Assembly (NCBI GenBank): GCA_030762935.1
Contig: CM060883.1
Location: forward strand, 29,630,501-29,694,500
Direction: 5' to 3'
DNA length: 64,000 bases
From: Hymenopus coronatus
Lineage: Eukaryota; Arthropoda; Insecta; Mantodea; Hymenopodidae
Shown here piece after piece: positions 57,464 to 64,000 of the stretch (position 1 is its first letter; each line of letters opens with the position of its first letter). The notes under the pieces are model-generated. The model searched no databases. It was not told where the DNA came from and was given only the letters and a program-made list of their open reading frames with translations. The translations under genes and the position numbers were made by a program.

Positions 57464-57529
57464 TTGATGACAGTATCTCTGGATATGTATGAGGCATGTA
57501 AGTATACAATGGCAGAACAAAAAAAAACT

Positions 57530-57840
57530 TAGGTACCCGTCTTAAAGAACATATTAAAAATAGGGAAACTGAAAAATCTGCAGTATCGGCTCATTTTTGG
57601 AACAACCAACATGATTTTAAACAAGACATCCATCTTTTGAAAAATGTGCAACAGACAGTAGAACTTGACGCATGGGAGAAAATATACATGAAACGCACCT
57701 CATGAATTTTGATCATCCCTTTGAAGAGAACCCGCTAATGAAGTTCATCAATCCAACAACAGAGGCAAGACAGTCATACATCAAGGATCCTCATGTTGAA
57801 TTCGACAGTCGAAAGCAGTAGACAATGCATGTAACACACA
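57530..57840 (+). pseudogene. Penelope endonuclease C-terminus fragment
   Basis: GTRLKEHIKNRETEKSAVSA, HFWNNQHDFKQDIHLLKNVQ, TVELDAWEKIYMK, then a shift to NFDHPFEENPLMKFINPTTE. Same block order as at 2615-3016 but clearly a different lineage. GIY and YIG parts are absent. In the torsin intron, opposite strand. Confidence 0.8.
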
Positions 57841-57904
57841 TGTGAAACTAGTTCTGCATAAATAAGTTTCTGTGCTTGTGCATCAAAATCACTTCCAAAA
57901 GTGA

Positions 57905-58690
57905 GGATTTGCTACATTCAATGAATGAAGGCCTATCCTCACCTGTTACCAAGAGAACATTATGACAGGGACTGCATGCATTGGACATTTGGGGTTGGTC
58001 ACCTTACAAAAGGCTATTGCTTACACAGGCATATAAAGTTGCGTCTTCAATGGGCTAGACTCAAACAAGGACAATTAGCAGTAATGTGGTCTGACAAATT
58101 ATTTTTTGCCTTTATTTAAATGCTGCATGTCGCTGAGTACACCGAAGGCCAACTAACTGAAGCATTTCATCCTGAAATGTGTACAAGCTCAGTTTCAAGA
58201 CGGAGATAGGTTTATTATGTTTGGAGGTGTTTTTCTTATCATGGATTAGGCCTGCCCACTGAAGTGATTTCAAATATAAACCACTAAACATCCTGAATGA
58301 TCAGTGTTGCTTTTCTGTCAACATTTGCATGATGAATATGCTTATTGATACCTCTATTTTTCAAGATGACCACAGAGCAGTTCACCGCATTAAAAGAATG
58401 TACGTTTGGTTTTATGAACATTCCCCCAACTTATTGCATCTCAATTGGCCTGCAAATCACCTAATTGAACCCAATAGAAAATCTGTGGGACATATTGGAA
58501 TAGCAGGTAAAATGCCAATATCATTTGATGGAAATGTGGAATCAAATCCTCAGCCAGTGGCTTAACCTGGATCCAATGTACCTGCACAACCTTGCGGAAT
58601 CACTTCCTGACAGAATTCAGGTGGTTATCGAGCCCAAGGCAGAATTACACAATATTAATACTTGTAATGATTTCTGTAGGGGAGACTTAT
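57905..58690 (+). pseudogene. Tc1 transposase relic
   Basis: Blocks: HRHIKLRLQWARLKQGQLAV, MWSDKLFF (the WSDE catalytic block with Glu to Lys), LNDQCCFSVN-like, FQDDHRAVHRIKRM (second Asp block), LLHLNWPANHLIEPNRKSVG (WPAxSPDLNPIExxW block, with Asp lost) and LAESLPDRIQVVIEPK (C-terminal MPDRxxAVIxAKG). N-terminal paired-like domain absent. Several stops and shifts. In the torsin intron, opposite strand. Confidence 0.85.
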
Positions 58691-58739
58691 TGATCTTATT
58701 TCTTTGTAGGTACAAGGGAAATAAGATAATACACTAGGC

Positions 58740-59180
58740 ACTCTTTTATCTATAGGTTTTTATTCTTATCTTTCAAGCAATCTGTATATGTTTAGTTAGA
58801 GGTTATATACCTTTAAGATTTTGATTTTCAAAAGATAAAAAGAATATTGTTATAATTAATTCTCCATTTATTATTACTATATAATAATATAAAATAATAA
58901 ACAAAATCAAAACAATAAATTCCAATTTGAAATATTTTTCTATCCAAATAAAATCCTTTTAACTATTATTTTTTACCAATCATTTTTATGTTTATTTATT
59001 ACCTTAATTTTAATTATTTTATAATTATTCTATAAAAGTGGTAAGTCAAATCTTTTAAGATCTAGTTGCTATTTGATGGTATTGAAATACTGTTCTCCTT
59101 GCATGAACAAGATGAAAACAAGTAAAAGCAAATGATGACTTCTCATTTATGAAAAGTACAATTTATAAGTATACTGAGAA
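58740..59180. other. Torsin intron, no identified element
   Basis: Very AT-rich, no supported feature. Confidence 0.4.
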
Positions 59181-59300
59181 ATTTAAACCAAAAGCAAGGA
59201 ATATATTAGAATTATGTGTTTTAACAAGATTTACATTTTTTGTGTAGAATATTTTGTCTATCTCCTAAGGTTTACCAGTTATGCCTAATTCATTCATAAT
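59180..59300 (+). repeat. R1 fragment
   Basis: GTGTTTTAACAAGATTTACA and TTTTGTCTATCTCCTAAGGT match the block near 11525-11575. Confidence 0.5.
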
Positions 59301-59339
59301 TGTGGATTCTCATTCTTAATTTAATTAGATTGTTGGTGC

Positions 59340-59842
59340 TATCGAATATGTTGTTTTTTATTTATTTATGAGAACACCCCAACAAGCAAAGCTTGCTTTA
59401 AGGAGATGTATACGAATTGAGATGAGATATTGAATCACAAAACATACATAATTGCATAACACAGAAAATACAACAAAAATTAAATTGAATATAAAAATGT
59501 TTGAAAGTAAAAAAACATGAACACAAATAAGAACTTTCCACATTTAATAACAATGAAACTAATGCATAAAAATAATAAAATAATAACTTAAATAGCACAA
59601 AATTAATGTGTTTCACTAATTTTAGTTTGAATTATATTTGTTTTTACTTTTAATTTAAATTTATGAAAATTGGAGATATTCTTTATAGCTTCTGGTAATT
59701 CATTATAGATTTTAGCCTCTTCAGCAATATGGATGAGATATGACGTCCTGTGCATGATTGTTAAATCATCCATTTTACCAACAGATAACATTGGATAACT
59801 CCATGAAATCATACAAACCTTGATGTCTGGATTTATGGCCAT
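59340..59842 (-). pseudogene. LINE C-terminus and 3' UTR
   Basis: RTSYLIHIAEEAKIYNELPE, AIKNISNFHKFKLKVKTNII, QTKISETH and a stop at 59603. This is the common C-terminal (Y/W)NxLPxxIKN...FKxxLK block of CR1/Jockey-type LINE proteins. The rest to about 59340 is probably its 3' UTR. 5'-truncated copy in the torsin intron. Confidence 0.7.
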
Positions 59843-60622
59843 AAGATCTAAGGCATAATAGGAATGGCTAACCTATCAAACCATGTATTGCAGGATTAAA
59901 TCCAGTCAAAATGTATGTTCTGCATTAAAGAGAAACTTTGGTAAAGGATGGGAAGGGCCCATCTAAAGCAATTGGTGTGATGGCATGGTTAGCTGACTAT
60001 ACTGGTATGGTCAGAGCCTCACAACACAGACCAAAATGTTTTAATTTTTTTTTATTTTAATACCTCGCTTACCTCCATTATTGTGTACCCCTGAATGGGT
60101 TAATTAAGAAATGTTTTAAGTCTTTTATTCCACAAGTTAAGCTTCAGAATAGTTAAAATAAAATGCTGTTTGTGTTAATATTTGTTTTATTCTAAAGATA
60201 ATTTGTTGTGTACAACTATTATCAGTCTGCTCTTAGAACCAAACCTGATGTAACAAATGCCATTAACTATCCATGATACGTAGGAAACCAAAGCATTCAA
60301 TAACATATAGTACCTTAAATACATGCAATTATTTTGGATTTTAAAAAAAATATGTTCATTAAACATAGTTGATATGAAATAGTAAATAATATGAACATTA
60401 AAACTAGAGAAGATTGCATTTAATTCCGATTGGTTTCACTCACCCCTCTTCTGCATTCATACAATGATGGTGAACAGTCAGTAAGTTAATAAACATGGCT
60501 GCTTCTACAAGTATTCTAAAGGTAAATTGTTACATCAGCAAAAAATGAATTATGTTGAATGTTTTAACAAACTAATAGAGGAGAATCTAACTGTCATTGC
60601 AAATAAAATTGTTAAACCAACT

Positions 60623-60898
60623 AAAGATATATCTGTGTTGCTGTGTGAAGTATTGAGGTACACCTAAAGAACACTGTAAATGCCAAAGAAAAAAAATATA
60701 CAGCCATAAGCTGGAATTAGAAAAAAGCACATGGCTTTACCAAAACTAGGAAAATACATAAAGATATATCTGTGTTGCTGTGTGAAGTATTGAGGTGTAC
60801 CTAAAGAACACTGTAAATGCCAAAGAAAAAAAAATATACAGCCATAAGCCGGAATTAGAAAAAAGCACATGGCTTTATCAAAACTAGGAAAATACAAG
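60623..60898 (+). repeat. 137-bp tandem duplication
   Basis: Two units start AAAGATATATCTGTGTTGCT at 60623 and 60760. They differ at about four substitutions and one base of an A run. Not seen elsewhere in the window. In the torsin intron. Confidence 0.95.
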
Positions 60899-61295
60899 TT
60901 TTCCTGCCAATGCTAAAATCTTAAATTCTGACTATGTTTGAAGCAATCCATATTAGATATTATTAAGCTAGAAATTGTATTTAGGTTTGTGAAGAAAGAT
61001 GTGATGTATCTACGACGAGACTTTTAGTTTAATTATTCTGCATTTAATTTCAACTCAGATTTTATTTTAGTGTTTATTATTAGATTATTATTATTATAAT
61101 TAGTATTCAAAAAATAGTATTCAGTTCTACTGAATTATAAACAGGTACATGAGTATATGTGATTTTATGTTTTATTCTTGCAGCTGAGACAAACATGAGG
61201 TTAACGACAGGGATACAAAATGTTTTGTTTACCTCAAGTCTGACTCTAAGGCTGCATTGGCAGTATATAAATGCAGCACAAGATTGCAAACTTAC

Positions 61296-61444
61296 CCTCT
61301 TCATTAAATGCACCCATTTTAATCAAATCTTCAAAGTCGCTTAGTTTGACATCTTCACGTTTTACGCCCTTCTCCCAAAGAGAGAGCAGTCGTCTTGTAA
61401 TAAGCTCTCCTCCAGTATTGGACAGGAAGATGAATACAGATTTC
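61296..61444 (-). CDS. Torsin gene, coding exon with sensor I
   Basis: Acceptor AATAAATTTTAG; donor GAGG then GTAAG. Reads KSVFIFLSNTGGELITRRLL, SLWEKGVKREDVKLSDFEDL, IKMGAFNEE. FIFLSNTGGE is the torsin sensor-I block (FLSNxGG), and REDVKLSDFE matches the following REDIxLxDxE segment. In-frame junctions on both sides (AG|G upstream, G|GA downstream). Confidence 0.95.
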
Positions 61445-61959
61445 CTAAAATTTATTACTAAGCATTACCAAGTACACTTTACCAGGTGTTAGAGAAGATA
61501 TTATAACAATAGATTCTGTACGTTAACTAATGCTTTACAGAGAAGCAATAAATTAGTTCTGGGATAAAGTAGGAAACTAACAAAAAATAATATACTTTGT
61601 ACCCTGGCACCTAATTTCTTATACTGCGGCTAATATCTCAGATCTTACTATTTATTTTGAAATTGAAGTTTGAGTGTAATCTATGATTTTATTCTTAATT
61701 TATTACTTATTTCTCTGTGCATTCCCATTAATGTTTTAAAATATTAATGCTTTGCAAACAAAGAAATTTGCTTTAGAATTCAAAATTATTTTATTGTTAT
61801 AAAGTTTCGGCCAGAAACAATGCAGCTATGAAAAGTCAATTGGGTACTAGCCAACAAATCACCTTGGTGACAAATTCAAAAAAAACTTTGGGTTTAATAC
61901 ACTTTTGGCATTAAAATATTTGTTGTCTCTTTACTCTCACTTTTTAAATATAAAATAGT

Positions 61960-61972
61960 AATAGTAATAGCA

Positions 61973-62008
<36 letters not shown>

Positions 62009-62032
62009 TAATTATAATATTATTATTATTCC
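61960..62032 (+). repeat. (TAA)n microsatellite
   Basis: TAG/TAA triplets followed by a short palindromic TTATTATTATT tail. Confidence 0.85.
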
Positions 62033-62099
62033 TCATCCTCTAATTGCCCTCCTTGTATGTAGGACTTACAAGCCAGTGCCGAGGTTAGATTTCTGTTGA

Positions 62100-62516
62100 G
62101 GAGCAGAGGCTCTGGATCAGATAGGGTAGCCAAGATGGTTGATCAGCGTATGAAAGTGGGAAAGTGCATGATATGAAATGGCAGTGAAAGAGATGAAAGG
62201 AAAAATGATTAAGAAAAACCCCCAGATGCTGCTTCATTTGCCACAAATCCACATGAGGTCCGGTCACAGGCAACCACAATCCCAGGCGACCGCATGTGGG
62301 ATTTGACTTGAACAAAGCAGTACAGGGGAAGATTTTCTCTGGGTTCTCCAGTTTCTCCCACCATCGCATTCCACCGGTACTTTATCTTCATTCTGTATAT
62401 CATGTGTCATCGGCTGCAGAAAAGTGGGCATTAAACACTTAAAATAACCCACTCTAATTGAACCTGGGGTGCCTAGGTGAGGGATGAGGGGTCTAATCAC
62501 TCTGCCATGGGACTGC
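62100..62516. repeat. Rearranged SINE, inverted halves
   Basis: 62277-62442 is the plus-strand body and 3' end of the 21321-type SINE (GACCGCATGTGGGATTTG through GTGGGCATTAAACACTTAA). It is flanked on the left by a minus-strand piece (CCACAAATCCACATGAGGTC, about 62232-62260) and on the right by a minus-strand tRNA-like head (box A TGGCAGAGTGA, box B CAGGTTCAA, 62516-62460). No single copy is complete. Confidence 0.7.
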
Positions 62517-62577
62517 TTAAAATAACACTACTATTAATATTATTAATACTGCTAGTATGTTAAATAAATCAGATATA

Positions 62578-62770
62578 GACTGCCTCCATAGTTGAGTGGT
62601 CAGCAAGCTGATTTCTCACCCAAAGGTCCTGGGTTCGATTCCTGAGACAAGGAATTTTTCTTTAAACAGAATTATTTGTTATCCCCCACAGAGCCTGGAT
62701 GTATGTATGCGAGGGTTAATGTGCATAAGTTTCAAGGAAAGAAAAAGATTAAAAACCCATCGTTAAATAA
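62578..62770 (+). repeat. tRNA-derived SINE
   Basis: GACTGCCTCCATAGTTGAGT, box A TAGTTGAGTGGTC, box B GGGTTCGATTCC, tail CACAGAGCCTGGATGTATGT shared with 36010-36160. Confidence 0.75.
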
Positions 62771-63422
62771 CCTACAGTCAACAAGTTTCTAAAGGAAAGC
62801 CCCAAACATGACCACAGATGTTAAAGGGAGCTATCTATATAAATGAAACAATAAATTAATACACACAAACAGTTCAGAAAATTAGTGTATCATTATTTAC
62901 ACACACTTATTTTGCACACTTAATACTGGTTGTATACCTGGTATGTAACCTTTTATCACACAACTTCTCTTTGCTGACATCAACCAACTGTAAAAATATC
63001 ACAAGAACTGCTTGCCATTTTGCTAAGTATACAACCTATAATCGTAAACTAAGGATATGTTTACAACTGAAAATCCCAGGCATTCCATTATAAACCAACC
63101 CCTGAAAGGAAAAATGCTGAACCTTTTCAAGGGCGTAAATTCCATCAGTATAAGTTGTCACAATAAAGTTTACACAATTTTATGTGACAGACTCTGGTGC
63201 TCAGCAGGGTGGACTTTCAAAGCCAAACTGCTTGGCTCTGGCACTTTAAGGGTTGGCAGCCACTCTACAGTGCAGCACTATGAGAGTTAAGCAGATGACA
63301 TCTCTGCATCTTCCATTTATTACAACTGTCATTATCTAGTATTTACTGCAGTGTTGCCATTCCTTTTCAGATGCTGTAGCAAACTGTTCTTAAGATGTCT
63401 ACCTTTACAAAATCAAGCGTAC
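62771..63422. other. Torsin intron, no identified element
   Basis: No supported feature; ORFs are unsupported. Confidence 0.4.
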
Positions 63423-63574
63423 CTAAAGTCAGTGCCATCAATTTCTTTATGAAAATCCATAAATGCTTTGATGCCATCTAGCACTCCTCTGGGCATTTTA
63501 TCAACTTCATCAAAAACAAATATTGACCTTTCACATTTAGTGACATTTCCTCTTATCCAGTCTGCAAGATGCAT
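63423..63574 (-). CDS. Torsin gene, coding exon with Walker B
   Basis: Torsins are AAA+ ATPases of the ER lumen and nuclear envelope that need LAP1/LULL1-type cofactors. This exon reads MHLADWIRGNVTKCERSIFV, FDEVDKMPRGVLDGIKAFMD, FHKEIDGTDFR. WIRGNV is family-specific and SIFVFDEVDKM is Walker B. Acceptor TTTTCTGTTCCAG; donor GACTTTAG then GTACGC. The ATG at 63574-63572 is internal, not a start: the N-terminus with signal sequence and Walker A must lie upstream, beyond 64000, and was not found in 63575-64000. Exon joins are all in frame with no lesion seen, so the gene looks functional. Confidence 0.95.
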
Positions 63575-63689
63575 CTGGAACAGAAAACTTAATGGTTAGC
63601 TTCTGAAAATGAATAATCAGTCACATATGCTAAAGCTATATTTATTACAAAAAGTAGGCTTATATCCTTTTGGGAGGTCTAGAGATTAA

Positions 63690-63960
63690 AAATCTGATGT
63701 GTTTCATTCACATGATTTTTCTAGCTCTTACACAAACAACTTTCCTTGCAAAATATTATTCTTTTATCTACAACATGCTAATCATGTAAACATTAGAAGA
63801 ATTTGTCTTATTACCTGCTTCCTTGTAAGTAGAAGGGATATAAGGGAGTATGCAGCTAAATCGATAGTCAAATCTTTTAAAAGCTGGCCCTATGTGAAAC
63901 AATTTAAGTTTGGCTTGCTTTGCATGGCCTGCAGTAAAATAAGAGAGATGAAATGAAATG
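63690..63960 (+). repeat. R1 repeat, partial copy
   Basis: AAATCTGATGTGTTTCATTC, ACATGCTAATCATGTAAACA, CTTGTAAGTAGAAGGG, AAAAGCTGGCCCTATGTGAA. In the torsin intron near the window end. Confidence 0.7.
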
Positions 63961-64000
63961 TCATTTCCTGTTTAAGAAGAGTTTAAGTAGTTTAAAATTG

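Noticed and set aside
60494..60521. Mini first exon ATGGCTGCTTCTACAAGTAT...AAAG then GTAAAT
   Set aside because: Attractive start and donor but only nine codons, with no downstream partner found.
1..64000. CRISPR arrays, operons, prokaryotic defence systems
   Set aside because: Repeats are dispersed or simple; genes are intron-split animal genes.

Overview
This window is AT-rich animal nuclear DNA, probably from an invertebrate. Genes are split by spliceosomal introns, two housekeeping-type animal proteins are recognisable, and nearly everything else is decayed transposable elements or their relics. The mix (Penelope-like elements, a LINE with a 2A-like motif, mariner, Tc1 and IS630-like elements, hAT elements, several tRNA-derived SINE families) fits an arthropod or other invertebrate. 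The species cannot be fixed from the sequence.

Recognised host genes, both on the minus strand: (1) METTL6, the tRNA-Ser m3C32 methyltransferase, in two coding exons (28872-28190 and 19534-19372) that join in frame to 281 residues; the 8.65-kb intron is packed with a LINE relic, a SINE and two hAT relics. (2) A torsin-family AAA+ ATPase, of which the last four coding exons are present (63574-63423, 61444-61296, 57399-57252, 56860-56740); its 5' part, with Walker A, lies beyond the window end.

Layout: 1-12.5 kb is an accessory region: two copies of an unclassified ~1-kb repeat (called R1 here), a CGGBP1-like hAT relic, a Penelope-like fragment, a nearly complete LINE, and a mariner with TIRs nested inside the second R1 copy. 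12.5-19.3 kb is mostly unassigned AT-rich DNA with short repeats, then a transposon-type ORF relic just 3' of METTL6. 19.4-29.1 kb is METTL6 and its likely promoter. 29-56 kb holds R1 copies, SINEs, three IS630/Tc1-type elements with a DUF4817-like N-terminus, an internally deleted mariner, foldback structures, and several orphan exon-like ORFs on the plus strand that I could not name. 56-64 kb is the torsin gene, its introns containing Penelope, Tc1, LINE and SINE relics.

No CRISPR, operon or prokaryotic system is present. The more unusual signals are: an inverted duplication whose arm covers the METTL6 5' splice site; R1 itself; a mariner insertion with a paralogous empty site in the same window; a 570-bp mini-transposon with ~130-bp TIRs that keeps only the transposase N-terminus; Penelope LTR-like segments with hammerhead-like cores; and a LINE ORF1 with a 2A-like peptide whose conserved Asp is replaced.
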